64,000 nt of DNA, taken from DASUAS01 sp963720765. Its GTDB lineage: Bacteria > Actinomycetota > Acidimicrobiia > IMCC26256 > DASPTH01. The notes below the pieces were generated by a model, which ran no database searches, had not been told where the DNA came from, and saw only the letters and a program-made list of their open reading frames with translations. Position numbers and translations under genes: made by a program. The number at the start of each line of letters is the position of its first letter. Position 1 is the first letter of the stretch. The stretch is taken from positions 186,001-250,000 of the forward strand of contig CAVRGS010000011.1 in assembly GCA_963720765.1 (NCBI GenBank), given 5' to 3'. This document shows positions 36,445 to 44,689 of this stretch, in pieces.

Positions 36445-38141
36445 TGAGCTCCCCCGTGTACGAACTCGCCGAGCACTACGTCGAGCGGTTCGCCGCCCTC
36501 GATCCGTTGTCTGCGACCGGCGAGGGCATCGGCGGCCACGACCACGAGATGACCGACTACTCCCCTGACGGCGCCGCCGAGCGCGCCGAGCTCGATCGGG
36601 CCACCTTGCGCGCGCTCGATGCCGTCGATGTCGAGAGCGGCGACGTGCAGTCCGACGCCGATCGCATCGCCGCCGAGGTCCTGCGGGAGCGGCTCGAGCT
36701 CGCGCTCATCGAGTACGAGGCGGGCGAGCGTCTGCGCGACGTGCGTGTGCTCGGCAGTCCGGTGCAGACCGTGCGCATGGCGTTCGACCTCATGGCCCGC
36801 GACACCGCCGACGACTGGCAGATCATCGCGGAGCGCATGGCGCTGGTCCCCCAGGGACTCTCGAGCATCGAGGCAGGGCTGGCCGAGGGTGCAGCGCAAG
36901 GGGTGGTGGCGGCTCGCCGGCAGGCCGTGGCGTGCGCCAAGCAGGCCGACACGTGGGGCGGCCTCGAACCGAGCACGCGGCCCTTCTTCCACGCACTGGT
37001 CGACGAGTACGACGCGTCGAGTCTCGGTGACGGCGCTCTGCGAGCCCGGCTCGAGACGTTGGCGACGCGCGCCACCGAGGCGTACGCGTCGCTCGGTCGC
37101 TTCCTGGTGGAGGAGTACGCGCCGCACGCGGACGAGCGCGACCCCGTGGGCCGCGACCGCTACACGCTCTACGCGCAGGACTTCAACGGGATCGCGCTCG
37201 ATCTCGACGAGACGTACGCGTGGGGTTGGGACGAGTTGCACCGCATCGAGCGCGCCATGGGGCAGGTCGCGGAGCGGATCATCCCGGGCGCCGACGTCGA
37301 CACCGTGATCGCGCACCTCGAGACCGATCCGGCACGTGCGATCGAGGGGATCGACGCGTTCCAGCACTGGAACCAGGATCTGCTGGACACGACCGTCGCC
37401 GAGCTCGACGGCACCCACTTCGACATCCCCGCGCCGGTGCAGCGCGTCGAGGCGATGATCGCCCCGCCCGGTGGTGCGGCGGCGATGTACTACACCGGCC
37501 CGGCCGAGGACTTCAGCCGTCCCGGCCGCACGTGGTATCCGACCTTGGGCAAGACCCGTTTCCCGCTGTGGGGCGAGGTGTCGATCTGCTACCACGAGGG
37601 CGTCCCCGGCCATCACCTGCAGATCGGCCAGGTGCGCTACCTCGCCGACTCGCTCAGCCGGTTCCAGCGCACGCTGGCGGGCACGTCGGGACACGCAGAG
37701 GGCTGGGCGTTGTACGCCGAACGACTGATGGGCGAGCTCGGGTATCTCGACGATCCCGCGTACGAGCTCGGCATGCTGCGCGCACAGGCGATGCGCGCGG
37801 TGCGCGTCGTCGTCGACATCGGCATGCACCTCGAGCTCGCGATCCCCTCGCACGAGCGGTACCACCCCGGCGAGACGTGGACACCGGAGCTCGCGCTCCC
37901 GTTCGTGATCGAGCGCTCGAAGTTCCCGGCCGACTTCATGGCCAGCGAGGTCGACCGCTACTTGGGACTCCCGGGTCAGGCGATCTCGTACAAGGTCGGC
38001 GAGCGCGTGTGGCTCGGCGCGCGTGACGCGGCGCGAACACGCGCCGGCGCGTCGTTCGACCTCAAGGAGTTCCACCGCGCCGCGCTCGATCTCGGCCCGA
38101 TGGGTCTCGCGCAACTCGACCGCGAGCTCGCCCGGCTGTAG
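36444..38141 (+). CDS. DUF885-family protein, probable zinc metallopeptidase-like
   Basis: A 565-residue cytosolic protein of the DUF885 family. The diagnostic block ICYHEGVPGHHLQIGQ resembles an HExxH-like metal site, and TSGHAEGWALYAERLM supplies the distal Glu region, as in relatives with a thermolysin-like or M3-like fold. Other family segments are YYTGPAEDFSRPGRTWYP and PGQAISYKVGERVWL. Hydrolase activity on small peptides is an inference from those motifs. ATG 36444 overlaps the stop of the secreted hydrolase gene; together they may process peptides outside and inside the cell. Confidence 0.88.
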   Translation: MSSPVYELAEHYVERFAALDPLSATGEGIGGHDHEMTDYSPDGAAERAELDRATLRALDAVDVESGDVQSDADRIAAEVLRERLELALIEYEAGERLRDVRVLGSPVQTVRMAFDLMARDTADDWQIIAERMALVPQGLSSIEAGLAEGAAQGVVAARRQAVACAKQADTWGGLEPSTRPFFHALVDEYDASSLGDGALRARLETLATRATEAYASLGRFLVEEYAPHADERDPVGRDRYTLYAQDFNGIALDLDETYAWGWDELHRIERAMGQVAERIIPGADVDTVIAHLETDPARAIEGIDAFQHWNQDLLDTTVAELDGTHFDIPAPVQRVEAMIAPPGGAAAMYYTGPAEDFSRPGRTWYPTLGKTRFPLWGEVSICYHEGVPGHHLQIGQVRYLADSLSRFQRTLAGTSGHAEGWALYAERLMGELGYLDDPAYELGMLRAQAMRAVRVVVDIGMHLELAIPSHERYHPGETWTPELALPFVIERSKFPADFMASEVDRYLGLPGQAISYKVGERVWLGARDAARTRAGASFDLKEFHRAALDLGPMGLAQLDRELARL

Positions 38142-38159
38142 CCGGCACCGACTCGGCGG

Positions 38160-39005
38160 TCAGCGCACGATGTAGCGCTGCGGCACCCAGCTCTGGCTGT
38201 CGATCGGCGGACGGCTGTACGCGCGCTCCTGGCGGGGTGGGAGCTCCACCACTTCGTGCGGTGTCTCCTGATGGGGCACCGTCGCCAGCAGGTGGCTGAT
38301 GACGTTGAGGCGCGCCGCCTTCTTGTCGTCGGCGTCGACGACGTGCCACGGCGCTTCCCGGATGTCGGTGTACGCGAACATCTCGTCCTTGGCCTCGGCG
38401 TAGTCGACCCACCGGGCGCGCGCCTCGAGGTCCATGGGGCTCAACTTCCACCGCTTCCCCGGGTTGTGGATCCGCTCGGTGAAGCGACGCTCCTGCTCCT
38501 CGTCGCTCAATGAGAGCCAGTACTTCACCAGGATGATCCCCGAACGTACGAGCGCGCGCTCGAGCTGCGGGCACGTGCGGAAGAACTCGGTGCGCTCCTC
38601 GTCGGTGCAGAAGCCCATCACCGTCTCGACGCCGGCACGGTTGTACCAGCTCCGATCGAACAGGACGATCTCGCCACCGGCCGGGAGGTGCGGGATGTAG
38701 CGCTGGAAGTACCACTGCGTGCGTTCGCGCTCGGTCGGTGTGCCCAGTGCGACGACCCTGCAGTAGCGGGCGTTCAGCCGCTCCATGATGCGCTTGATCG
38801 TGCCGCCCTTCCCGGCGGTGTCCCGACCCTCGAAGATCACCAGCAGCTGCATGCCCTCGTGGATGATCCACTCCTGCATCCGCACGAGCTCGGTCTGGAG
38901 TCGCGCCAGCTCCTTCTCGTACTCGACCTTGGTGAGGACCTTCGGCGCGTCGCCCGCGTCGCCCGAGTCGGCAGAGTTCGGCGCCACCTTCGCCGCCTTC
39001 GTCAT
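38160..39005 (-). CDS. ppk2: Polyphosphate kinase 2
   Basis: A 281-residue one-domain PPK2, which transfers phosphate between polyphosphate and nucleoside di- or monophosphates. Walker A is FEGRDTAGKGGTIKRIM, Walker B and lid are VLFDRSWYNRAGVE and the Arg-rich ERTQWYFQRYIPHLP. LVKYWLSLSDEEQERRF and RWKLSPMDLEAR follow in the family order. The sequence is closest to class I forms that use diphosphates, but nucleotide preference cannot be proved here. It is convergent with the DUF885 gene (18-base gap) and divergent from the binding-protein gene. Confidence 0.93.
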   Translation of the reverse strand: MTKAAKVAPNSADSGDAGDAPKVLTKVEYEKELARLQTELVRMQEWIIHEGMQLLVIFEGRDTAGKGGTIKRIMERLNARYCRVVALGTPTERERTQWYFQRYIPHLPAGGEIVLFDRSWYNRAGVETVMGFCTDEERTEFFRTCPQLERALVRSGIILVKYWLSLSDEEQERRFTERIHNPGKRWKLSPMDLEARARWVDYAEAKDEMFAYTDIREAPWHVVDADDKKAARLNVISHLLATVPHQETPHEVVELPPRQERAYSRPPIDSQSWVPQRYIVR

Positions 39006-39031
39006 GGCCGCGCACGCTAGCCGCCGGGATG

Positions 39032-39059
39032 CTGACCGGATCGGGTCTCGATGTGATAA
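39032..39059 (+). promoter_or_regulatory. Candidate sigma-70-type promoter of the branched-chain-type binding protein gene
   Basis: CTGACC (39032-39037) and TGATAA (39054-39059) are separated by 16 bases in the 105-base divergent region between ppk2 and the binding-protein gene. The GTG start at 39111 has a G-rich ribosome site. This is a weak consensus match judged by eye. Confidence 0.35.
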
Positions 39060-39110
39060 GTCTCCATGCTCACAACCTGACGACACCAGTCCGAACGACA
39101 GGGGGGACCT

Positions 39111-40442
39111 GTGAAGCGACTCAGTGTGGCGATCTGCGCGTGCGCACTCGCGATCTCGGCCGCGCTCGCGACCGTCGGCACCGTCAGCGCGAGCGCCCAG
39201 AGCGACGCGAACAAGGCGACCGAGGTGGGCGTGACACCCACCGAGATACGCATCGCCGTGGTGGCCGACGTCGACAACCCGTTCGCTCCGGGACTGTTCC
39301 AGTCCGCGGTCGACGCGGTGAACGGCGCGGCGAAGTACATCAACGCCAACGGCGGCATCGGTGGCCGCAAGCTCAAGGTCGACTTCATCGACTCGCACCT
39401 CAACCCCAACGACTCGCGCAACGCCGTCATCACCGCGTGCCAGCAGGACTTCGCCCTCGTCGGCACCGAGGCGCTCTTCCTGTCGAACATGGACGACGCC
39501 ATCAACTGCAAGGACATCAACGGCCAGGCCACCGGGCTCCCCGACCTCGCCGCCATCGCCACCGGCATCCCCGAGACGTGTGCACCGGTCACCTACACGC
39601 CCACCGGACCACAGCTGCTCTGCGACACGAAGGACCAGCACCCGCAGACCTACCAGGGCAACCAGGGCGACACCACCTACTACAAGAAGCACATCAACAA
39701 GAACCTCCACGGTGCGTTCATCCTCCCGAACGACACGCAGGACGCCAACCGTGGTGACGCAGTGCAGCAGGCAATCGCCGAGCAGAACGGCGTCAAGGTC
39801 GACCAATCGGTGACGGCTTCCGGGAGGGACCCGCAGAGCGTGTACACGCCGGTCATCCAGAAGATGAAGCAGGACAGCTCGAACTACGGCTGGAGCGGCC
39901 TCGCGTACGCGAACGTGGCGCAGTTCCACCAGGAAGCCCAGCTCCAGGGGATCTACGACACCAAGAGCACCGTGTGGGGCTGCACGACCGCCTGCTACGA
40001 CCCGAAGTACATCGAGACCGCAGGCGCGACCGCCGACGGCACGTACATCCCCCTGGGCTTCATGCCCTTCGAAGAGACCGCGCAGAACAAGGGCGTGGCC
40101 AACTACGTGAAGTACACCGGCAAGGACAAGGTCGCCGGCCTCGGCGTGTACGCCTGGGCGGCCGGCCTCGAGCTCCAACAGGCACTGAACACCGTGGTGA
40201 AGGACAAGGGCAACAACGGGATCACGCGGGCCAACCTGCTCGACGCGCTCAAGGGACTCACCAGCTTCGACGCCAACGGGTTCATCGGGAAGGCGAACGT
40301 CGGCGGCAAGGTGACGACCGACTGCTTCGTGCTCACCCAGGTGCAGAACGGCAAGTTCGTGCGGGTGTGGCCGAAGAAGAAGGGCACCTTCGACTGCACG
40401 AAGTCGAACCACGTGACGGTGAAGGCCGACTTCATCAAGTAG
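39111..40442 (+). CDS. ABC transporter substrate-binding protein (periplasmic type 1 / Peripla_BP_6)
   Basis: A 443-residue binding protein of the leucine/isoleucine/valine-type fold. A signal peptide (1-29) ends SASAQ without a lipobox. The first strand is TEIRIAVVADVDNPFAPGLF, followed by GAAKYINANGGIGGRKLKV, which is typical of the family; the second lobe has NLHGAFILPNDTQDANRGD and YANVAQFHQEAQLQGIYD. There is a Cys pair near 285-292 (WGCTTACYDPKY). No permease or ATPase gene is adjacent, so its transport partner must be elsewhere. The ligand is not predictable. The GTG start follows a G-rich ribosome site. Confidence 0.88.
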   Translation: MKRLSVAICACALAISAALATVGTVSASAQSDANKATEVGVTPTEIRIAVVADVDNPFAPGLFQSAVDAVNGAAKYINANGGIGGRKLKVDFIDSHLNPNDSRNAVITACQQDFALVGTEALFLSNMDDAINCKDINGQATGLPDLAAIATGIPETCAPVTYTPTGPQLLCDTKDQHPQTYQGNQGDTTYYKKHINKNLHGAFILPNDTQDANRGDAVQQAIAEQNGVKVDQSVTASGRDPQSVYTPVIQKMKQDSSNYGWSGLAYANVAQFHQEAQLQGIYDTKSTVWGCTTACYDPKYIETAGATADGTYIPLGFMPFEETAQNKGVANYVKYTGKDKVAGLGVYAWAAGLELQQALNTVVKDKGNNGITRANLLDALKGLTSFDANGFIGKANVGGKVTTDCFVLTQVQNGKFVRVWPKKKGTFDCTKSNHVTVKADFIK

Positions 40443-40461
40443 CACCATCTAGGTTCGGAGG

Positions 40462-41256
40462 GTGCCCGAGCTCGAGCTGTGGAGCTACACCTTCCGACGA
40501 TCGAATCTCGTGGAGCTGGCCGCGGCAGGTGCCGCGGCCGGCTTCGCGTGCGTCACCACCACACCCGCGCTCTACACGCGCACCGCCGCCGAGGTGGGCG
40601 ATCTCCGCGCCCGGGTGGAGGATCAGGGCGTGCGGGTGACGTTCGTCGACGGGCTGTGCACCGCGCTTCCGGGCACCAACCTCCCGCCGGGTGAACCGAC
40701 CATCGACGACTGCATCGAGATCGCGCACGCGACCGGGGCCGGCGCCATCAACGTGGTGCACGCGACCGGGGTGCCCACGCCGATCGCGGCACTGGCCGAC
40801 GCGTTCGCCGACGCGTGCGAGCGCGCCGCGGCCGAGGACCTCCGCCTCGCGATCGAGTTCCTCCCCGACACCGGCATCCCCGACTTCGCGACCGCCGCCG
40901 CGATCGTCCGCGAGGCCGGTTCCGCCAACGGCTCGGTGCTGCTCGACACGTGGCACTTCGCACGCGGCGGAGGGGCCTTCGACGACTTCGACGCCGATGC
41001 CCTCGCGCTGATCGGCGGTGTGCAGCTCAGCGACCGCACCCCCGACCAGGACACGCAGCCCTACGTGCCGCGCAAGGGCCGCAAGATCCCGGGCGAGGGT
41101 GCGCTCCCGTTGGGCCGGCTGACCACCGACGTGCGGCGCGCCCACCCCGACCTTCCGATCGGGATCGAGGTCCTCAGCGACGAGATCGACGGCCTCGGTC
41201 TCGACGAAGGCGCGCGCCGCTTGGCGGCATCGCTCGTCGCACTGCTGCGCGACTGA
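40462..41256 (+). CDS. Sugar phosphate isomerase/epimerase-like TIM-barrel protein
   Basis: A 264-residue protein of the xylose-isomerase-like (AP endonuclease 2) TIM-barrel group. Barrel strands are visible as LELWSYTFRR, GFACVTTTPAL, VRVTFVDGL, GAGAINVVHATG, DLRLAIEFLPDTG with metal-type Glu, GSVLLDTWHFARGGG with the Asp-His pair, and PIGIEVLSDEIDGLG. Relatives isomerise sugars or inositol derivatives with a divalent metal. Substrate unknown. It follows the binding-protein gene by 19 bases, and ends six bases before the convergent TauD gene. Confidence 0.8.
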   Translation: MPELELWSYTFRRSNLVELAAAGAAAGFACVTTTPALYTRTAAEVGDLRARVEDQGVRVTFVDGLCTALPGTNLPPGEPTIDDCIEIAHATGAGAINVVHATGVPTPIAALADAFADACERAAAEDLRLAIEFLPDTGIPDFATAAAIVREAGSANGSVLLDTWHFARGGGAFDDFDADALALIGGVQLSDRTPDQDTQPYVPRKGRKIPGEGALPLGRLTTDVRRAHPDLPIGIEVLSDEIDGLGLDEGARRLAASLVALLRD

Positions 41257-41262
41257 CGCGTT

Positions 41263-42099
41263 TCAGGCGGCGGCCGGCGCGGTGCTGCCGGCGGTGACGC
41301 GCGCCAGGCGACGGTGGTGGGGCGCGAAGTCGAACGGGCCCATGTGCGCGGTGAGGTGCTCGTCCCAGATCACGACGTCGGAGTCGGACCACCGGTGTCG
41401 GTAGTGGAACGCAGGATTGTTCAGGTGCTCGAAGAGGACGCGGAGCACGCCGGCGCTCTCACTCCGGGTGAGCTCGTTGATCTCGACGGTGTACCCCGGG
41501 TTCACGAACAAGAGCTTGCGGCCGGTGACGGGGTGCGCGCACACCATCGGGTGGCTGTTCCCCTGGAAGTGCTCGCGTGCCTTCTCACTCGGCTCCTCGC
41601 CCAGGGTGCGGCGCATCTCCCACCAGAACTTGTCACCCGCGTCGTGGCGAGCGGTGAGGCCGTCGAGGAAGTCGCGCATGCGCGGCGACAAGGCGTCGTA
41701 GGCGGCGCCGGCGTTGGCCCACATCGTGTCACCGCCGTTCGGCGGGAGCACCTCCGCGTGCAGCACCGCGAGGTCGGGGATCTCGGTGCTGAACGAGTAG
41801 TCGACGTGGAACTGCTGGTCTTCCTGCGGCAGCTTGTCGGCGTCGTTCTCGACCACCGCGACGGGGTCGGCGGCACCGAAGAGGAACTCGGGCACGGGAT
41901 GTCCGTGCACCACACCGAAGTGCGCGGTCGCCTCGACCTGCTGCTCCCGCGAGAGCTCCTGGCGCGGGAACACGAGCACGCCGTGTTGGGCGAGGGCGGC
42001 GCGGATCGCACGCGCGTCGCCGTCGTCGACGTCGCGCAGTTGCACGTCGTGGACGACGGCGCCGATCGAACTGGTGAGCGGCATGGTGGTCAGCGACAT
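41263..42099 (-). CDS. TauD/TfdA-family Fe(II)/2-oxoglutarate dioxygenase
   Basis: A 278-residue non-heme iron dioxygenase. The metal motif HxD is QQFHVDYSF (His 98, Asp 100), the distal His is in DEHLTAHMGPFDF, and the 2-oxoglutarate-binding Arg is probably in HHRRLARVT. Other family segments are HGVLVFPRQELSREQQ and NPGYTVEINELTRSES. Relatives oxidise taurine, 2,4-D, alkyl sulfates or similar carboxylates; the substrate here is open. The ATG at 42099 is chosen over one at 42135, which would overlap the divergent TetR start. Divergence from a TetR regulator across a palindrome suggests control by it. Confidence 0.9.
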   Translation of the reverse strand: MSLTTMPLTSSIGAVVHDVQLRDVDDGDARAIRAALAQHGVLVFPRQELSREQQVEATAHFGVVHGHPVPEFLFGAADPVAVVENDADKLPQEDQQFHVDYSFSTEIPDLAVLHAEVLPPNGGDTMWANAGAAYDALSPRMRDFLDGLTARHDAGDKFWWEMRRTLGEEPSEKAREHFQGNSHPMVCAHPVTGRKLLFVNPGYTVEINELTRSESAGVLRVLFEHLNNPAFHYRHRWSDSDVVIWDEHLTAHMGPFDFAPHHRRLARVTAGSTAPAAA

Positions 42100-42112
42100 G
42101 CCCTGTGATTTA

Positions 42113-42126
42113 TCATTGTTCAATGA
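42113..42126. promoter_or_regulatory. Candidate TetR operator between the dioxygenase and regulator genes
   Basis: TCATTG (42113-42118), two bases, then CAATGA (42121-42126) form a perfect inverted repeat in an AT-rich island that separates the divergent starts at 42099 and 42123. The second arm overlaps the TetR ATG. Position and symmetry fit autoregulation and control of the dioxygenase gene. Confidence 0.6.
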
Positions 42127-42854
42127 CCTCGTCAACCCAGGTCCCGCGCCGCCCTCGGGGACGTGGTCCCGGCGGGCGCGGCGCCGGACTCAGCCGGGAG
42201 CAGATCGTCGACCAGGCGGTGGCGTTGATGGACGCCGAGGGCACCCGGGCACTCACCCTCCGCCGCCTGGCCGGGGAGCTGGGGGTGGAGGCTCCGGCGC
42301 TCTACTGGCACTTCGCCGACAAGGGTGAGCTGTGCCGTGAGGTCGTGCGGACCGTCGGCGAGCAACTCGAGGTCACGAGCGCCGCGCGCGGCACTCCCCG
42401 CCGACGGCTGGAACACCACTTCCACGCGGTGCGCGACCACTGGCGTGCGCATCCGGGCGTGCTCGAGCTGTCACGTCAGTTCCCGCCGTCCGCGGCCGGC
42501 GAGGTGGCCCGGCACGGTCTCGGTCTCGTCGAGGCGCTCGGCATCGTGCCCGACGACGCACTCGAGTGCTACCGCTCGCTCTCGTGGACGGTCACCGGCT
42601 TCGTCATCCTCGAGCAGACGCTCGACGAGTCGGTGCACCACCGCCGCATCGGACCCACGCGCTGGGAGCTCGAACTCGACGACAGCGCCGCGCCCTCGGC
42701 CTTCGACACCGACGACCTCTTCCGCACCACCCTCGGTCTCGCCCTCGACGGCCTCGAACGCCGCGCCCGCCGACGCCCCGAGACCGTTCCCGTGGCGCCA
42801 GACGACAGGCGTGCGCCGCTGCCGACGCGGGTGCGCGGAGCACCGCTGGACTAG
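42123..42854 (+). CDS. TetR-family transcriptional regulator (TetR_C-type ligand domain)
   Basis: A 243-residue regulator. After a basic Pro/Gly/Arg tail, the DNA-binding domain reads LSREQIVDQAVALMDAEGTR, LTLRRLAGELGVEAPALYWH and FADKGELCREV, the standard TetR helix-turn-helix. The C-terminal half resembles the TetR_C class of tetracycline-repressor-like proteins (VTGFVILEQTLDESV). The ligand is unknown. It is divergent from the TauD dioxygenase and carries its candidate operator at its own start codon. Its TAG stop shares the four bases CTAG with the opposite-strand TAG of pepF. Confidence 0.92.
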   Translation: MTSSTQVPRRPRGRGPGGRGAGLSREQIVDQAVALMDAEGTRALTLRRLAGELGVEAPALYWHFADKGELCREVVRTVGEQLEVTSAARGTPRRRLEHHFHAVRDHWRAHPGVLELSRQFPPSAAGEVARHGLGLVEALGIVPDDALECYRSLSWTVTGFVILEQTLDESVHHRRIGPTRWELELDDSAAPSAFDTDDLFRTTLGLALDGLERRARRRPETVPVAPDDRRAPLPTRVRGAPLD

Positions 42855-44689
42855 AGGCGCCCTGAGGCCTTGGCAGCCCCTTCGGCCGCTTCGAGCTGCT
42901 CGGCCACGATCTCGAGCCCGCCGCTCCAGAAGCCGGGGTCGGCGAGGTCGAGGCCCACGATCTGACCGAGCTCCTGGGGCGAGCGCGATCCACCCGCCGC
43001 GAGCAACTCGAGGTACTGCGGCACGAACTCGTCGCCGCGCTCCTCGTAGGCGCGGTACACCGACAGCGCGAGCAGCTGCCCGTACGCGTACGCGTAGACG
43101 TAGCCCGGCGTGCCCATGAAGTGCGGGATGTACGACCACCACGTGCGATAGCCGTCGGTGATCTCCACCGCGTCGCCCAGCATCGGCGCCTGCGTGGTGG
43201 TCCAGGCCTCGTTGAACTGCTCGACCGACAGCTCGCCGGCGTCGCGCCGCTGCGTGTGCACGCGGTCTTCGAAGCGGTTCATCGCCACCTGGCGGAACAC
43301 GGTGGCGATCTGCCCCTCGAGGCTCTCCGCGAGCAGCGCGAGGCGCGCCGCGGGATCGTCGGTGGCGTCGAGCAACCGACCGAAGGTGACGGTCTCGCCG
43401 AACACCGACGCGGTCTCGGCCAACGTCAGCGGCGTGGTCTGGTGGAAGACGCCCTGCTCGCGAGCGAGGTACGCGTGCAGGCCGTGGCCCATCTCGTGCG
43501 CCAGCGTGAGCACGTCGCGGCGACGAGCGGTCCAGTTGAGCAAGAGGTACGGGTGGTGGCTGGGCACCGTGTAGGCGCAGAACGCGCCGGGGCGCTTGCC
43601 CGGACGCATCGGCGCGTCGATCCACGACTCGGCGAAGAACCGCTCCGCCGCCGAGGCCAGGTCGGGCGAGAACGACGCGTAGGCGTCGAGCACGAGGCGA
43701 CGCGCTTCGTCCCACCCGAACTCCTCGTCGGAGCTGGCGACCGACGCCATGCGGTCGTAGTCGGCGATGCGATCCAGACCGAGCAGCTGCGCCTTGAGCG
43801 CGTACCACCGCTGTGGGATGTCGTAGCGAGATTGCACCGCGTCGACCAGCGCCTGCACCGACTCGTCGCTCGCTTCGTTGGCGAGGTTGCGGCTGGCGAT
43901 CCACGACGGGTAGCTGCGGAGCCGGTCATCCGTCGCCTTGTCGACGAGCAACGTGTTGAACACGAACGCGCGTGTCCGCAAACCGGGCTCGAGCCCCGCG
44001 GTGACCGCCTCGGCCGCGCTGCGCCGCACCTCGCGTTCGGGCGACATCAGCTGTGACAGACCTTGCTCCAGGCTCACGACGTCGTCGACGCCGTCGATGG
44101 GGATGGTGACGGTGATCGCGGAGGTGAGCTCGGAGAACAACCGCACCCACGCGCTGTTCGCGGTGAGCGCTTTGTCGGCGAGGATGCGCTCCTCCGGCTC
44201 GCTCAGCAGATGCGGGCGATAGCGACGCGCCGACGCCAGGTAGTGACGACAGAACGCGAGGCGGTCGTCGGCGAGCAACGCGTCGGCCTGCTCGTCGGGG
44301 ACCTCGGCCCACTCGAGCTCGATGAAGATGAGCTCGTTGCTGATCGCGGTGCCGCGCTCCTCGGCCCGCGCCATCAACGCGCCGAAGGCGGGATCGGCGG
44401 TGTCGACCGCGAACTTCAGGCCCGCGTAGGACCCGGCGCGCCCGGCGCGGTCGTTGATGACGGCGAGCTCGCGCATGAGCTCGACCATGCCGTCGACGTC
44501 GAGCTCACCGATGCGTCCCCGGTACGACGCCAGCGCGTGCGCCCGCGCCTCGGCGTCGTCGAAGAGGGCGTCGACACCTTCGGCGCCGCGGCCGTCGACC
44601 AGGGTCTCGAGATCCCAGGCGACGTCGGCCGCGGTGCGATCGGCTTCAGAGGTGGGGGCGGTGGAGGCGCTCAGACCGGAGGTGCTCAT
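42851..44689 (-). CDS. pepF: Oligoendopeptidase F-type M3 metallopeptidase
   Basis: A 612-residue cytosolic zinc peptidase. The active site is LTLAHEMGHGLHAYLA (HExxH) with a downstream Glu in TLAETASVFGETV. The N-terminal helical region (WDLETLVDGRGAEGVDALFDDAE) and the end FWSGGLEIVAEQLEA match the PepF/M3B family; residues GTPGYVYAYAYGQLLALSVY near the C-terminus are typical. It hydrolyses oligopeptides of moderate length. ATG 44689 overlaps the HelD stop (ATGA), so the two are probably translated together. Confidence 0.95.
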   Translation of the reverse strand: MSTSGLSASTAPTSEADRTAADVAWDLETLVDGRGAEGVDALFDDAEARAHALASYRGRIGELDVDGMVELMRELAVINDRAGRAGSYAGLKFAVDTADPAFGALMARAEERGTAISNELIFIELEWAEVPDEQADALLADDRLAFCRHYLASARRYRPHLLSEPEERILADKALTANSAWVRLFSELTSAITVTIPIDGVDDVVSLEQGLSQLMSPEREVRRSAAEAVTAGLEPGLRTRAFVFNTLLVDKATDDRLRSYPSWIASRNLANEASDESVQALVDAVQSRYDIPQRWYALKAQLLGLDRIADYDRMASVASSDEEFGWDEARRLVLDAYASFSPDLASAAERFFAESWIDAPMRPGKRPGAFCAYTVPSHHPYLLLNWTARRRDVLTLAHEMGHGLHAYLAREQGVFHQTTPLTLAETASVFGETVTFGRLLDATDDPAARLALLAESLEGQIATVFRQVAMNRFEDRVHTQRRDAGELSVEQFNEAWTTTQAPMLGDAVEITDGYRTWWSYIPHFMGTPGYVYAYAYGQLLALSVYRAYEERGDEFVPQYLELLAAGGSRSPQELGQIVGLDLADPGFWSGGLEIVAEQLEAAEGAAKASGRL

